Shown: positions 10,767 through 20,826 of the stretch, piece by piece
Numbering within the stretch: the first letter of the stretch is position 1
Layout: every line of letters starts with the position of its first letter
Assembly (NCBI RefSeq): GCF_018494035.1
Contig: NZ_JABBFO010000013.1
Span: 1-64,000 of the forward strand
Reading direction: 5' to 3'
Origin: Rosenbergiella australiborealis
GTDB lineage: Bacteria; Pseudomonadota; Gammaproteobacteria; Enterobacterales; Enterobacteriaceae
DNA length: 64,000 nucleotides
The notes under the pieces: generated by a model
What the model was told of the DNA's origin: nothing
Seen by the model: the letters and a program-made list of their open reading frames with translations, nothing else
The model's database searches: none
Position numbers and translations under genes: made by a program

Positions 10767-11609
10767 ATGACGACGGAAATTTTTGTCACGCCTCAGTGGC
10801 TGATGGATCACCTTAACGATACGCAAATACAGGTGCTCGATGCACGTTTATTGCCTCCCGGACAAGAGCTTGTGCGAGACGTTGAAGCGGAATATTTAGC
10901 AGGTCACTTACCACAAGCCGTTTTTTTTAATATCGAGAAGCTCTCCGATACGAAAGCCCCCTACCCGCATATGTTACCCCGTGCCGAAAACTTTGCTGTC
11001 GCTATGCGCGAATTAGGCGTCGATCACGAAAAACATCTTATTGTCTATGATGAGGGGAATCTATTTTCGGCACCACGCGCATGGTGGATGTTACGCCACT
11101 TTGGGGTTGAAAATGTGTCAATATTAGCGGGCGGTTTACGAGCTTGGCAACAAGCTGAATTTCCGCTAGCCTCCGGTGAGACTTTCCTTGCTCCTACGCA
11201 ATTTGAATCAAATATCGTCCACGATGATATCATTCCACTGACTAAAATGTTACTGCTTAGCCATGAAGGGGGGACGCAAATTATCGATGCACGAGCCACT
11301 GCACGCTTTAAGGGAGAAGTTGATGAGCCCCGTCCCGGATTACGCCGCGGCCATATTCCTAATAGTCTGAACCTTCCTTGGGATCAGTTGGTCAGTCAAG
11401 GGTGTTTGAAAGATAATGCTGACCTACGCGCAGAGTTCAGACGCGCGGGTGTCGATATTACTCAACCTGCGGTAGTAACCTGTGGGTCTGGTGTAACCGC
11501 GGTCGTGTTGCTGCTCGCCTTATATCAATTGGGACAACAAGACGTCGGGCTTTACGATGGCTCTTGGGGAGAATGGGGAAGTCGGGATGATTTACCTGTG
11601 AGGCCTTAG
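10767..11609 (+). CDS. sseA: 3-mercaptopyruvate sulfurtransferase
   Basis: 280 residues. Two rhodanese domains; the catalytic cysteine is in CGSGVTA, the loop typical of mercaptopyruvate (rather than thiosulfate) sulfurtransferases. Cytoplasmic; moves sulfur from 3-mercaptopyruvate to thiol acceptors or cyanide. Divergent from ndk. In E. coli the region around sseA also contains yfhM and pbpC, which are absent here. Confidence 0.94.
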   Translation: MTTEIFVTPQWLMDHLNDTQIQVLDARLLPPGQELVRDVEAEYLAGHLPQAVFFNIEKLSDTKAPYPHMLPRAENFAVAMRELGVDHEKHLIVYDEGNLFSAPRAWWMLRHFGVENVSILAGGLRAWQQAEFPLASGETFLAPTQFESNIVHDDIIPLTKMLLLSHEGGTQIIDARATARFKGEVDEPRPGLRRGHIPNSLNLPWDQLVSQGCLKDNADLRAEFRRAGVDITQPAVVTCGSGVTAVVLLLALYQLGQQDVGLYDGSWGEWGSRDDLPVRP

Positions 11610-11936
11610 AATAGCTAAAGCCCCGCCGCTTAATGGCCAGTTTCTTGCTCAACTCACCTTGTGCAATATTCTTAGGCATATTTATAGCCGATAGAATCTG
11701 GCTATTGACGCTGACTACATACCGACCGTAATGGAGAGATTACAACAGATTTAATCGCTCTTTTACTCATCCCCTAAAAATGGTTAGTTTACAAAAAGTT
11801 ATGTGGACTTTTTATGTTGCTAAACTTTGGATAATGTATGCTTTGCTGTGTGCGGAAAGCGGAACTAAAAATCAGATTAGAGCTAGGCAAAATCTATAAG
11901 CCTGTATCATCACGCATCGGGATAACGTTGGCGGTT
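11610..11936 (+). ncRNA. Possible small RNA region between sseA and sseB (RyfA-like position)
   Basis: No protein gene lies between sseA and sseB (509 bases). From memory, E. coli encodes the roughly 300-nt RNA RyfA (PAIR3) in this interval and orientation. A hairpin with a short T run at 11937-11962 could be its 3' end. I cannot recall the RyfA sequence well enough to align it, so the call rests on position and terminator only. The 5' end is not determined. Confidence 0.3.
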
Positions 11937-11962
11937 GTCTTCCCGCATAGGGAAGACGTTTT
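11937..11962 (+). terminator. Hairpin terminator downstream of sseA or of a small RNA
   Basis: GTCTTCCC and GGGAAGAC form an 8-bp perfect stem with a 5-base loop, followed by GTTTTA. It is about 330 bases past sseA, which is far for an sseA terminator. Confidence 0.6.
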
Positions 11963-12072
11963 ACTCAACAGTTAAAAAACGCTACGGGTTTTACCTTGTG
12001 AAGCCTTCAAAAATTATTAATGAAGCGTTAGTCAGGTTATAAGACTAATACAAATTTCGCAAACAGCTTACG

Positions 12073-12110
12073 AAAAAAATCCCCCGATATAGTTGCCACT
12101 ATCGGGGGAT
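12073..12110 (-). terminator. Intrinsic terminator of sseB
   Basis: On the minus strand ATCCCCCGATA pairs with TATCGGGGGAT over a 10-base loop, followed by TTTTTTT. It lies just after the sseB stop. Confidence 0.92.
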
Positions 12111-12118
12111 CAAATTAT

Positions 12119-12886
12119 CTATAATATCCGCTGGCTGCCTTTAAAATCACGCAAAAAACTTCCCCAACGGCGTTCGTAGAACGGAGTAATGTGTGCAGTG
12201 AAAAAATGACTGATACCAGTAGGCTGGTCTGTAATTTCACACAGATCGATTAAGGCATCATCCGGTAAGGTATCGACAGCCACTTGACCTGCTTGCTGAA
12301 TAATCGCGTCAATGTTTTCATCGGCTTCAATCCCTAGCAGTAAATTGGACGCTAACCCCTCCCCTTCACGTATTTCGGCCAGAAAGGCACGACGTACCGG
12401 CTTAAGTCCAGCAAAGAGTGTAGTGAGTGAGCTGACGAGCTGCGCGGGCAGTTCATCGATCGCTGAGATCAGTAACGTTTCTCCGCCTTCAATCACGCGT
12501 TGTTCAGAAAGCGCATCACCGCGATTATCCAGTAAGGCCGCAATCTCGCTGGCTGAAAACTCTTTACCTGTACGACATTTAGGATTGAGAAATAGATTAT
12601 TCCCCCGAGTCAGCTCGAAGAGTATTTTCACAGGAAGCTTAACCCAAGGCTCTCCCGACTCACACACCTCACTAAGGACCTGTTCCGAGGTAAAGAAAGG
12701 AATGATGCTTTCACCATCCGCTTTCTCCCAATGCGTTAATTCAACGGTGGATTCGGCAGTCAGTGTGTGGTCAACACTACGTCCTAATACCCAAACATCG
12801 GCGTCCAGTAACGCCTGAAAAAAAGCAGGTCGATACGCAGGTTCAGTTGCTGCCTGCTCCAGCAACTTTTCCAATTCAACGGACAT
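12119..12886 (-). CDS. sseB: SseB family protein (enhanced serine sensitivity)
   Basis: 255 residues (E. coli 258). Cytoplasmic protein with an N-terminal SseB domain and a C-terminal SseB_C domain. It is named for the serine-sensitivity phenotype seen on overexpression; the biochemical role is not established. Ends in a strong terminator and lies 42 bases downstream of pepB on the same strand, so it may be the last gene of the long isc-pepB transcript. Confidence 0.92.
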   Translation of the reverse strand: MSVELEKLLEQAATEPAYRPAFFQALLDADVWVLGRSVDHTLTAESTVELTHWEKADGESIIPFFTSEQVLSEVCESGEPWVKLPVKILFELTRGNNLFLNPKCRTGKEFSASEIAALLDNRGDALSEQRVIEGGETLLISAIDELPAQLVSSLTTLFAGLKPVRRAFLAEIREGEGLASNLLLGIEADENIDAIIQQAGQVAVDTLPDDALIDLCEITDQPTGISHFFTAHITPFYERRWGSFLRDFKGSQRIL

Positions 12887-12928
12887 ATTCGGCTCTCGAT
12901 ATCGGCAGGCTACGCGCCTGCCCGAAAA

Positions 12929-14212
12929 TTATTTTAATAAGAGATTTGCTAAGGTACGCACACCAATACCTGTTGCGCCGGCTGACCATTGTTCGACGGC
13001 CGATTTACGATAAGTCGCCGAACAGTCGATATGCAGCCATCCCTTTTTATAGTCGGTAACAAACCACGATAAAAAGGCTGCTGCACTACTCGCTCCCGCG
13101 GTATGAGCAGGGCTTGCGATATTGTTCAGATCAGCAAAATTAGAAGGAAGATGTTGACGATGGAATTCTGCGAGCGGTAAACGCCAGAAGCTCTCACCTT
13201 CAATATCAGCACTATGAAGTAGAGACTGTGCTGCAATATCATCAAAGCTAAACAGTGCATGGTAATCGTTACCGAGTGCCGTCTTTGCCGCCCCCGTGAG
13301 CGTGGCTGCATCAATGAGCAGTTCTGGCTGCTGTGCGCTGGCATCAATCAAGCCATCGGCTAACACTAATCGACCTTCGGCATCCGTATTCATTACTTCA
13401 ACGGATTTACCATTACGATAGTGAATAATATCACCAAGACGCATCGCATTACCATTTACCATGTTATCGGCACAACACAGGATCAGTTTTACCCGTTTTG
13501 TTAGCCCACGCGTAATCGCAAGTGCCAACGCACCCGTCAGGGTCGCCGCTCCCCCCATATCTGACTTCATCGAGTCCATCGGGGTGCTAGGTTTGAGGCT
13601 ATATCCCCCTGTATCGAAAGTGATTCCTTTGCCGACTAAACAGGCAAAAACAGGGGCTGATTCATCGCCACTTGGGTTGTAATCAAGTGTTAATAATGCC
13701 GGTGCACGACTAGAGGCACGTCCGACAGTGTGCAAGCCTAAATAGCCTTGTTCACGCAGTTCTTCACCATTAAGAATTCGATAGTTAACGGCATTAGGTG
13801 CTACCTGATTCAGAAGATCGACAGCTGTACGCGCAAGTTCTTGAGGACCCAACTCTTCAGCGGGTTTATTGATAGTGTTACGTACCCAATCAATAATGGT
13901 TAAACGATGATCAAGCTCGCCGCGATCCGACTCAGAAAGGGTCGGCCACACGACATTACGCTGGCCTTTCGGCGAACGGAATCCCTGCCAGAACGCCCAA
14001 CAGGCTTCCAAATCCCAGCCTTCACCGGCCAGTTCAACATGTCGAATTCCTTGTTGATCGAGCTTACGGGCTGCACGCTGAATCGTGGAATTTTTCTCAC
14101 CATCACTAAGGTGAATTATCATTCCTTCGGAACCAGGGCTCATTAATGCCTGGGTGCCCCAACATTCTGTGGCAGGTTGTTGGCTTAAATATAACGGCAT
14201 GACTGTGGTCAT
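12929..14212 (-). CDS. pepB: Aminopeptidase B (leucyl aminopeptidase family)
   Basis: 427 residues. M17 family metallopeptidase with the signature NTDAEGRL and the upstream metal and catalytic region [16 protein letters not shown]. Removes N-terminal residues from cytoplasmic peptides. ATG 14212 has GGAGT upstream. It follows iscX by 15 bases, the same arrangement as in E. coli, so it is at the end of the isc gene cluster. Confidence 0.96.
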   Translation of the reverse strand: MTTVMPLYLSQQPATECWGTQALMSPGSEGMIIHLSDGEKNSTIQRAARKLDQQGIRHVELAGEGWDLEACWAFWQGFRSPKGQRNVVWPTLSESDRGELDHRLTIIDWVRNTINKPAEELGPQELARTAVDLLNQVAPNAVNYRILNGEELREQGYLGLHTVGRASSRAPALLTLDYNPSGDESAPVFACLVGKGITFDTGGYSLKPSTPMDSMKSDMGGAATLTGALALAITRGLTKRVKLILCCADNMVNGNAMRLGDIIHYRNGKSVEVMNTDAEGRLVLADGLIDASAQQPELLIDAATLTGAAKTALGNDYHALFSFDDIAAQSLLHSADIEGESFWRLPLAEFHRQHLPSNFADLNNIASPAHTAGASSAAAFLSWFVTDYKKGWLHIDCSATYRKSAVEQWSAGATGIGVRTLANLLLK

Positions 14213-14227
14213 TACTGACTCCTAGAG

Positions 14228-14428
14228 TTATTCGTATTCATCAATCCAGACTAACAAAATCGCTTCTAAGATCTTTTCGTTTGATGCGGCAGGGTTATCA
14301 TCAAAACCCTCTAATCCACAGATCCATGCATGCAGATCAGTAAATCGTACGGTTTTAGGATCGATATCTGGATAGCTGTCATAGAGCGCTTCACCGATCT
14401 CGCGGCTATCAGTCCATTTTATTGACAT
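14228..14428 (-). CDS. iscX: Fe-S assembly accessory protein IscX
   Basis: 66 residues, acidic, matching E. coli YfhJ/IscX almost throughout ([18 protein letters not shown]). Binds iron and IscS and modulates desulfurase activity. ATG 14428 with GGAG nine bases upstream is preferred over an in-frame upstream ATG because it gives the exact family length. It follows fdx, with a hairpin in the 58-base gap. Confidence 0.93.
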   Translation of the reverse strand: MSIKWTDSREIGEALYDSYPDIDPKTVRFTDLHAWICGLEGFDDNPAASNEKILEAILLVWIDEYE

Positions 14429-14448
14429 ACTTATTTGCTCCATAGCAA

Positions 14449-14475
14449 ACGGGCCAGAGGATAAGTCTGGCCCGT
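14449..14475 (-). terminator. Hairpin between fdx and iscX
   Basis: ACGGGCCAGA and TCTGGCCCGT form a perfect 10-bp stem with a 7-base loop, followed on the minus strand by TTGCT only. The weak T run suggests an attenuator or an RNA-stabilising hairpin within the operon. Confidence 0.55.
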
Positions 14476-14486
14476 AGTGGAATAGA

Positions 14487-14822
14487 TTAGTGTTCGCGCG
14501 CGTGGTTTACGGTGTAGCGAGGGAACTCAACAGTAAGATCCTCATCCGTCACACGTGCTTGGCAACTTAACCGACTTTCGGGCTCTAAACCCCAAGCTTT
14601 ATCGAGCATATCGTCTTCAAGTTCAGAGCTCTCCGCTAAAGAGTCAAAACCTTCGCGTACCACACAGTGGCAAGTGGTACAGGCGCAGGATTTCTCGCAA
14701 GCGTGCTCGACATCAATTCCATTTCTCAGCGCAACATCGAGAATCGTTTCTCCCGGCGTTGCATCATAAACGCCACCATCCGGTAATAAATCGGCGTGGG
14801 GTAAAATCACTACTTTTGGCAT
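14487..14822 (-). CDS. fdx: [2Fe-2S] ferredoxin of the Isc system
   Basis: 111 residues. The cluster ligands are in [10 protein letters not shown] plus a distant cysteine in RLSCQARV. Supplies electrons during assembly of clusters on IscU and other steps of Isc maturation. Starts two bases after the hscA stop, so it is translationally close to it. Confidence 0.96.
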   Translation of the reverse strand: MPKVVILPHADLLPDGGVYDATPGETILDVALRNGIDVEHACEKSCACTTCHCVVREGFDSLAESSELEDDMLDKAWGLEPESRLSCQARVTDEDLTVEFPRYTVNHAREH

Positions 14823-14824
14823 AA

Positions 14825-16675
14825 TTAAACCTCATCCACAGAATGTCCGGTCAACGCTTGACGAATAGATTTATCCATCCGTTGCGCGGCGAAATTCTGG
14901 GTTACTTGATCAAGTTGTTTTATTGCTTCAGCGATAGATTCGACATCATTTCCTGCGAGTGCATCACGCAAAATATTTTGTGCAGCATGAATCGCGTGTT
15001 GTTCGTTGTCACTGAGCAGCGCAGCGTCTTCTGCTAATGCGCCCGCTAAACTTTCGAGCACACGCAAACCATCGACTTTTTGTTCAGCCAGTTTACGCGC
15101 AGAGATATCATCTCGAGCATGCGTCATCGAATCGGTCAGCATCGTCGCTATTTCATTTTCAGTGAGTCCATAAGAGGGCTTCACTTGAATAGAGGCTTCA
15201 ACCCCTGTCGATTTCTCCATCGCACTGACGCTCAAGAGACCATCAGCGTCGACTTGGAAAGTAACGCGTATATGCGCTCCACCAGCAGGCATCGCAGGAA
15301 TACCACGTAATGCAAAGCGAGCTAGAGAACGACAGTCCTCGACCAGTTCGCGTTCACCTTGTAACACGTGAATACTCATCGCCGTTTGGCCATCTTTAAA
15401 CGTCGTGAACTCTTGCGCACGCGCTACAGGAATTGTGGTATTACGTGGTATCACTTTCTCCGCCAATCCGCCCATTGTTTCAAGGCCGAGAGAGAGCGGG
15501 ATGACATCCAATAACAGCATTTCATTGTCAGGCTTATTGCCCACCAGAATATCTGCTTGAATAGCCGCTCCCAATGCTACCACTTTATCGGGGTCAATCG
15601 AAGTTAACGGTTCACGACCAAAAAATTCCCCGACACGTTCACGCACAGCAGGAACACGAGTTGAACCGCCGACCATCACAACTTGAACAATATCGTCCTC
15701 GTCAATGCCTGCATCTTTTACCGTGCGGCGACATGCCATCAATGTACGTTTGATCAATGGCGCAATCAGCTGTTCAAACTGCTCACGGGTCAATATGCCT
15801 TGCCATTCACCGATCTGAACAGCCGTCTCAACGGCGTCACTCAATGCAATTTTTACTCGCGTCGCTTCATCTAAAACTTCACGCAGTAAATGAGGATCGT
15901 AAAGATCGGTGATCCCCGCCTGCTCTTGAATCCAGTGCGCCACCAGTTGGTCGAAATCATCGCCCCCTAACGCCGAGTCACCGCCCGTCGCTAACACTTC
16001 AAAGACGCCACGACTTAAGCGCAGAATCGAAATATCAAAGGTCCCACCGCCTAGATCGTAAACAGCAATTACCCCTTCTTGGCCTGAATCTAAACCATAA
16101 GCGACAGCCGCCGCCGTGGGTTCATTTAACAGACGTAGCACCTTTAATCCGGCCAGACGCGCCGCATCTTTAGTCCCCTGGCGTTGTGCATCATCAAAAT
16201 ACGCAGGAACAGTAATTACAACGCCTTCCAATTCTCCGCCAAGGGTATCTTGCGCACGCCTCGCGAGGGTCGCCAGAATTTCAGACGACACAGAAATAGG
16301 GTTAACCTGTCCAGCTGGGGTAGACATCAACGGCAAACCATTTTCACTCGCGTGAAAATGATAAGGCAGTTGCGGGTACCGTTGCTGAACGTCGGTCAGG
16401 GAACGACCTAAGAGGCGTTTTACCGAACTAAAGGTATGTGCAGGATCAGAGACTGCATTTTCACGCGCCGACCAGCCAACAATGATATCATCCGCCGTAT
16501 AACGAACAACTGAAGGCAGAAGGTCACGCCCTTGAGTGTCGACTAAAGTATCTGTCTGACCACTACGTACCGTTGCGACCAAAGAGTGAGTGGTCCCCAA
16601 GTCAATACCGGCCGCCAAACGACGTTGGTGCGGAACAGCACTTAGGCCAGGTTCACTGATTTGCAGTAACGCCAT
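14825..16675 (-). CDS. hscA: Hsp70-type chaperone HscA
   Basis: 616 residues. N-terminal ATPase domain with [12 protein letters not shown] (about 23-34) and [13 protein letters not shown], then a substrate-binding domain. With the co-chaperone HscB it binds the LPPVK motif of IscU and drives transfer of the cluster to apo-proteins. Sits between hscB and fdx, 9 and 2 bases away. Confidence 0.97.
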   Translation of the reverse strand: MALLQISEPGLSAVPHQRRLAAGIDLGTTHSLVATVRSGQTDTLVDTQGRDLLPSVVRYTADDIIVGWSARENAVSDPAHTFSSVKRLLGRSLTDVQQRYPQLPYHFHASENGLPLMSTPAGQVNPISVSSEILATLARRAQDTLGGELEGVVITVPAYFDDAQRQGTKDAARLAGLKVLRLLNEPTAAAVAYGLDSGQEGVIAVYDLGGGTFDISILRLSRGVFEVLATGGDSALGGDDFDQLVAHWIQEQAGITDLYDPHLLREVLDEATRVKIALSDAVETAVQIGEWQGILTREQFEQLIAPLIKRTLMACRRTVKDAGIDEDDIVQVVMVGGSTRVPAVRERVGEFFGREPLTSIDPDKVVALGAAIQADILVGNKPDNEMLLLDVIPLSLGLETMGGLAEKVIPRNTTIPVARAQEFTTFKDGQTAMSIHVLQGERELVEDCRSLARFALRGIPAMPAGGAHIRVTFQVDADGLLSVSAMEKSTGVEASIQVKPSYGLTENEIATMLTDSMTHARDDISARKLAEQKVDGLRVLESLAGALAEDAALLSDNEQHAIHAAQNILRDALAGNDVESIAEAIKQLDQVTQNFAAQRMDKSIRQALTGHSVDEV

Positions 16676-16684
16676 CGTATATCC

Positions 16685-17200
16685 TTAAAAATCGAGCCAT
16701 TTTTCTTCCAGTGCCTCGGCATGATCGGCCAGCTTGGAAAAGAAACGGAGTTTACGCACCGTATCGGCAGCCTGTTGCCACTGTTGCTCAGCAAGCTGCT
16801 GCTCCACGACGCTCATTAACTGTTTATGCTGTTGTGTGATATCGCGTAAAAAGCCTATCAAAGCCTCATTGTTTTTTTGCTGCTCAATCTCTTCGAGCGT
16901 CTCGCGTAGTGTGAGTTGCGCCATCAGAAATTCGGTATCATGCATAGTGTGTTGTTCGTTATTGATATCGAAGCCATGTAACGACAGGATATATTCAGCA
17001 CGGGGTAATGGCTTGCGTAAAGCCTGGTACCCCTGATTGATATTTGCCGCATAGTGAAGAGCCTGTAAACGCTCGGCTTCAGGTTGAGTGGCAAAATTAT
17101 CCGGGTGATAACGACGTTGTAATGCTTGATACCGCTCGGCAAGAGACGAGATGTCGAGCGTAAAGCTTTCTGGCAGATCAAACAGCGTAAAAAAGTTCAT
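16685..17200 (-). CDS. hscB: J-domain co-chaperone HscB
   Basis: 171 residues. N-terminal J domain with the HPD motif (RRYHPDNFA, about 30-38), then a three-helix C-terminal domain that binds IscU. Stimulates the ATPase of HscA. Precedes hscA by 9 bases; the gap to the upstream iscA is 79 bases and holds a long perfect hairpin. Confidence 0.96.
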   Translation of the reverse strand: MNFFTLFDLPESFTLDISSLAERYQALQRRYHPDNFATQPEAERLQALHYAANINQGYQALRKPLPRAEYILSLHGFDINNEQHTMHDTEFLMAQLTLRETLEEIEQQKNNEALIGFLRDITQQHKQLMSVVEQQLAEQQWQQAADTVRKLRFFSKLADHAEALEEKWLDF

Positions 17201-17223
17201 AAGCTTTCAGTTCGCGTAAGACA

Positions 17224-17257
17224 AACTCATCGCCCCAGCGAGCTGGGGCGATGAGTT
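17224..17257 (-). other. Perfect 15-bp hairpin between iscA and hscB
   Basis: AACTCATCGCCCCAG and CTGGGGCGATGAGTT form a 15-bp stem with a 4-base loop. On the minus strand it is followed by TGTC, not a T tract, so a classical terminator is unlikely. It probably caps the iscRSUA part of the message against 3' decay, giving unequal levels of iscRSUA and hscBA-fdx. Confidence 0.65.
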
Positions 17258-17279
17258 AAATCAGTGTATGACATCAAAG

Positions 17280-17603
17280 TTATACGTTAAAGCTTTCGCC
17301 ACAACCGCATTCATCTTTGACATTCGGATTATTGAATTTGAACCCTTCGTTCAATCCTTCTTTCACGAAATCAAGCTCCGTGCCATCCAGATAAACTAGG
17401 CTCTTACCATCAACAATCACCTTAACGCCCTTATCTTCAAAGACAAGATCATCAGGCTGTAATTCATCGACAAACTCGAGTACGTAAGCCATGCCTGAAC
17501 ACCCTGAGGTGCGTACCGCAAGGCGCAGACCTACGCCCTGTCCGCGGTTACTTAAAAAGGCACTGACACGAGCTGCCGCTGAATCACTCAGGGAAATTGA
17601 CAT
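17280..17603 (-). CDS. iscA: Iron-sulfur carrier IscA
   Basis: 107 residues. A-type carrier with the three conserved cysteines in TSGCSGM and in CGCGESFNV at the C-terminus. Passes Fe-S clusters from the IscU scaffold to targets, mainly [4Fe-4S] enzymes such as IspG. Lies 14 bases after iscU. Confidence 0.97.
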   Translation of the reverse strand: MSISLSDSAAARVSAFLSNRGQGVGLRLAVRTSGCSGMAYVLEFVDELQPDDLVFEDKGVKVIVDGKSLVYLDGTELDFVKEGLNEGFKFNNPNVKDECGCGESFNV

Positions 17604-17617
17604 GATAACTCCCTCGC

Positions 17618-18004
17618 TTACTTAGCCGTTTTCTTGCTCTTATAGTCGTCGATAGCCGCTTTGATGGCATCTTCAGCTAAAATTGAGCAGTGAATCTTCA
17701 CTGGCGGCAGCTCTAACTCTTCAGCAATCTGCATATTTGAGATGCTTTGCGCTTCGTCTAAGGATTTCCCTTTTACCCACTCGGTGATAAGCGAGCTTGA
17801 TGCAATCGCCGAACCGCAGCCGTAGGTTTTAAAACGCGCGTCTTCGATAATACCATTTTCACTGACTTTGATTTGCAGTTTCATGACGTCACCACATGCA
17901 GGTGCGCCAACCATTCCGCTTCCAACACTTGGGTCGGTGTTATCAAAAGAACCCACGTTACGAGGGTTTTCATAATGGTCGATTACTTTTTCGCTATAAG
18001 CCAT
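17618..18004 (-). CDS. iscU: Fe-S cluster scaffold IscU
   Basis: 128 residues. The three ligand cysteines are in PACGDV, YGCGSA and VKIHCSIL, and the LPPVK motif recognised by HscA is present. Clusters are built here with sulfur from IscS. Lies 24 bases after iscS. Confidence 0.98.
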   Translation of the reverse strand: MAYSEKVIDHYENPRNVGSFDNTDPSVGSGMVGAPACGDVMKLQIKVSENGIIEDARFKTYGCGSAIASSSLITEWVKGKSLDEAQSISNMQIAEELELPPVKIHCSILAEDAIKAAIDDYKSKKTAK

Positions 18005-18028
18005 GATATTTTCTCCAGAAGTCTATAA

Positions 18029-19243
18029 TTAGTGGTGCGCCCATTCGATACTATTTAAATCTACGCCTGCTTTAAACATCTCCCATAATGGGGATAAGTC
18101 GCGTAAGCGACCAATAGACTTGTGGCATAAATCGATAGCATAATCGACTTCCTCTTCAGTGGTAAAGCGCCCTAAAGAGAAACGAATTGAGCTGTGTGCA
18201 AGTTCATCATTCATTCCCAGCGCACGTAGCACATAGGATGGCTCTAGGCTTGCAGAAGTACAGGCAGAACCCGATGATACCGCTAAATCTTTCAGTGCCA
18301 TAATTAATGATTCACCCTCAACATAGTTGAAGCTGACATTAAGAATATTAGGGGCACCGTTTTCTAGATCACCATTAAGATAGACTTCTTCCATATCTTT
18401 CAAACCATCCCACAAGCGAGTACGCAGCTTGCTTAGACGAGCCATTTCAGTACTCATCTCTTCTTTAGCGATACGATAAGCTTCACCCATACCAACGATT
18501 TGGTGAACAGGTAATGTACCTGAACGCATACCGCGCTCATGACCACCGCCGTGGATTTGCGCTTCTAAACGAATACGAGGCTTACGACGAACGTATAATC
18601 CACCAATCCCTTTCGGACCATAGATTTTATGGGCTGAGAAAGACATCAAATCGACTTTTAACGTCGAAAGGTCGATAGGCAATTTACCTACACTTTGTGT
18701 CGCATCGACGTGGAAAATAACGCCTTTAGCACGACAGATCTCGCCGATACCCGCAATATCTTGTACTACACCAATTTCGTTATTCACGTGCATAACGGAT
18801 GCCAAAACGGTGTCATCACGTAACGCAGCGGTAAATTGTTCTAAGGTGATTAGACCATTCGCTTGGGGTGATAAATAAGTAATTTCAAAACCTTCACGCT
18901 CAAGCTGACGGCAAGTATCCAGTACGGCTTTATGCTCGGTTTTCACCGTAATAATATGTTTACCTTTCTTCTGGTAAAACGTTGCCGCACCTTTGATACC
19001 AAGGTTGTTAGACTCGGTTGCCCCAGAGGTGAAAACAATTTCACGCGGGTCAGCTCCGATCAATTCAGCAACTTGGTTACGAGCGATATCCACCGCTTCT
19101 TCTGCTTGCCAACCAAAACGGTGAGAACGTGATGCAGGGTTACCAAAGTTGCCATCTTGGGTCATGAACTGCATCATTTTTTCAGCAACGCGGACATCAA
19201 CAGGTGTCGTCGCTGAGTAGTCGAGATAAATCGGTAATTTCAT
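18029..19243 (-). CDS. iscS: Cysteine desulfurase IscS
   Basis: 404 residues. PLP enzyme; the lysine that binds PLP is in [12 protein letters not shown] and the catalytic cysteine is in [14 protein letters not shown]. Provides sulfur for Fe-S clusters, tRNA thiolation and other uses. Second gene of the operon after iscR. Confidence 0.98.
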   Translation of the reverse strand: MKLPIYLDYSATTPVDVRVAEKMMQFMTQDGNFGNPASRSHRFGWQAEEAVDIARNQVAELIGADPREIVFTSGATESNNLGIKGAATFYQKKGKHIITVKTEHKAVLDTCRQLEREGFEITYLSPQANGLITLEQFTAALRDDTVLASVMHVNNEIGVVQDIAGIGEICRAKGVIFHVDATQSVGKLPIDLSTLKVDLMSFSAHKIYGPKGIGGLYVRRKPRIRLEAQIHGGGHERGMRSGTLPVHQIVGMGEAYRIAKEEMSTEMARLSKLRTRLWDGLKDMEEVYLNGDLENGAPNILNVSFNYVEGESLIMALKDLAVSSGSACTSASLEPSYVLRALGMNDELAHSSIRFSLGRFTTEEEVDYAIDLCHKSIGRLRDLSPLWEMFKAGVDLNSIEWAHH

Positions 19244-19317
19244 TGCTCTTAAGCTCCGTACATCACTTCATTGCATGTAATATTTTATAAAATTTAACTG
19301 TCGATGACGCGAACCGG

Positions 19318-19827
19318 CTATGAACCGACCGCGCGTAACTTTACATCGATTTTTTCTGCGAAACGGCCAGAGTGCTGAAATCGACGGTTATCGACAGACG
19401 CTTGACGACCGGCTACATCCAAGATTTCTTGGTTATTGACCAATTCTGCCAGCGTAATGTTGTTCAGAAAATCACTAATTCTATCGCTCAGGTCACGCCA
19501 TAGCGCATGGGTTAAACAACGTTCCCCACCTTGGCACCCTTCTTTACCTTGACACTTAGTCGCATCGACTGATTCGTCAACGGCCATAATCACGGAACCG
19601 ACCGAGATGTTGGCAGGTTGTTGACCTAGAAGGTAACCACCACCGGGACCTCTCACACTGGCAACCAGTTCATGCTTTCTTAAGCGTGAGAACAACTGCT
19701 CTAAGTATGAGAGCGAAATCCCTTGGCGTTCTGAAATTTCAGCCAGTGGCACTGGCCCTTCATGTGAGTGTAACGCAACGTCTAACATAGCGGTGACTGC
19801 GTAACGACCTTTGGATGTCAGTCTCAT
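19318..19827 (-). CDS. iscR: Rrf2-type Fe-S regulator IscR
   Basis: 169 residues. N-terminal winged helix ([15 protein letters not shown]), then the cluster-binding cysteines and histidine in [17 protein letters not shown]. With a [2Fe-2S] cluster it represses its own operon through type-1 sites, two of which lie at 19891-19940. First gene of iscRSUA-hscBA-fdx-iscX. The C-terminal tail is slightly longer than in E. coli. Confidence 0.97.
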   Translation of the reverse strand: MRLTSKGRYAVTAMLDVALHSHEGPVPLAEISERQGISLSYLEQLFSRLRKHELVASVRGPGGGYLLGQQPANISVGSVIMAVDESVDATKCQGKEGCQGGERCLTHALWRDLSDRISDFLNNITLAELVNNQEILDVAGRQASVDNRRFQHSGRFAEKIDVKLRAVGS

Positions 19828-19882
19828 TGTGATACGACCTCGGTTTTCACAGTTGTCAGAATGTTAAATATTTGATGCTTAC

Positions 19883-19911
19883 AGTTTGACATTCCCGACT
19901 GATTTGGTCAA
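19883..19911 (-). promoter_or_regulatory. Promoter of the isc operon
   Basis: On the minus strand the -35 is TTGACC and the -10 is CAAACT with a 17-base spacer. The -35 is inside the downstream IscR site, which explains repression by occlusion. Confidence 0.65.
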
Positions 19912-19915
19912 CTAT
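19891..19915 (-). promoter_or_regulatory. IscR type-1 binding site (promoter-proximal)
   Basis: On the minus strand it begins ATAGTTGACC and ends AGTCGGGAAT, matching the 25-bp type-1 consensus with its two dyad halves. It covers the -35 element. Confidence 0.75.
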
Positions 19916-19940
19916 TTACCTGACTAAATTACTCAGGTAT
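19916..19940 (-). promoter_or_regulatory. IscR type-1 binding site (distal)
   Basis: On the minus strand it begins ATACCTGAGT and ends AGTCAGGTAA, directly abutting the first site. The tandem arrangement is as in E. coli. Confidence 0.75.
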
Positions 19941-19968
19941 TTAACCGAGCGTGCGTATCACGACATGA

Positions 19969-20703
19969 TCAACGTTTGTTCTGATCGCCCTTTTGAAAGG
20001 ACGAAAGCATTCCACGCAGAATATTCAGCTCATCGCGTTCTGGACGTGCGCGAGTAAACAATCGACGTAATTTGCTCATGACTTGACTCGGATTACCTTG
20101 GCGAATAAAACCGCTTTCTAGCATCATACCTTCCATATGATGATAAAAACGTTCAAGGTCATCGACCAGAGGATATGGCGATGGTTCGTTTACTACGGCT
20201 GTAGGGGCTTGTTCATTAGCCAACCATGCCATCCTGACTTCGTAAGCAATAATTTGTACAGCCATCGCCAAATTTAACGAGCTATAATCAGGATTTGCTG
20301 GAATGGCGACATGATAATGGCACTTTTGTAGCTCATCATTGGTTAAGCCGACGCGCTCACGTCCAAATACCAGCGCCACTGGTGCTTGATGTCCCTCTTC
20401 CACGCTCTTAATACCACATTCACGTGCATCAAGCATGGGCCAAGGCAAAGAACGAGAGCGTGCACTGGTTCCTACCACTAAGCTACAACCTGCTATCGCT
20501 TCATCAAGGGTATCGACAATAGTGGCGTTTCCTATTAAATCACTGGCACCGGCTGCCAAAGAAATGGCTTGCGAGTCAGGCTTTAGCAGTGGGTTAACTA
20601 AATAGAGATTGGATAGACCCATCGTTTTCATCGCTCGAGCGACGGAGCCCATATTTCCGGTGTGCGAAGTTTCAACCAAGACAATTCGTATATTCTGTAA
20701 CAT
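19969..20703 (-). CDS. trmJ: tRNA (cytidine/uridine-2'-O) methyltransferase TrmJ
   Basis: 244 residues. SPOUT methyltransferase; the knotted SAM site is seen in [14 protein letters not shown] and [18 protein letters not shown]. Methylates the ribose at position 32 of several tRNAs. Lies upstream of iscR with its own spacing and is divergent from suhB, the order found in E. coli. Confidence 0.96.
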   Translation of the reverse strand: MLQNIRIVLVETSHTGNMGSVARAMKTMGLSNLYLVNPLLKPDSQAISLAAGASDLIGNATIVDTLDEAIAGCSLVVGTSARSRSLPWPMLDARECGIKSVEEGHQAPVALVFGRERVGLTNDELQKCHYHVAIPANPDYSSLNLAMAVQIIAYEVRMAWLANEQAPTAVVNEPSPYPLVDDLERFYHHMEGMMLESGFIRQGNPSQVMSKLRRLFTRARPERDELNILRGMLSSFQKGDQNKR

Positions 20704-20826
20704 AAGCAGGATTCATGTCGCCAATATAAATGATGGGCGGATACTAACATAATCTGAGACTTTTATTTAACCTTCTGCTATACTCGCCGCGATTTTTCGT
20801 TCTTTAACATCCAGTGGGAATAACCG

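Noticed and set aside
14555-14824. Open + frame of 89 codons opposite fdx
   Set aside because: Antisense to the ferredoxin cysteine region; no support.
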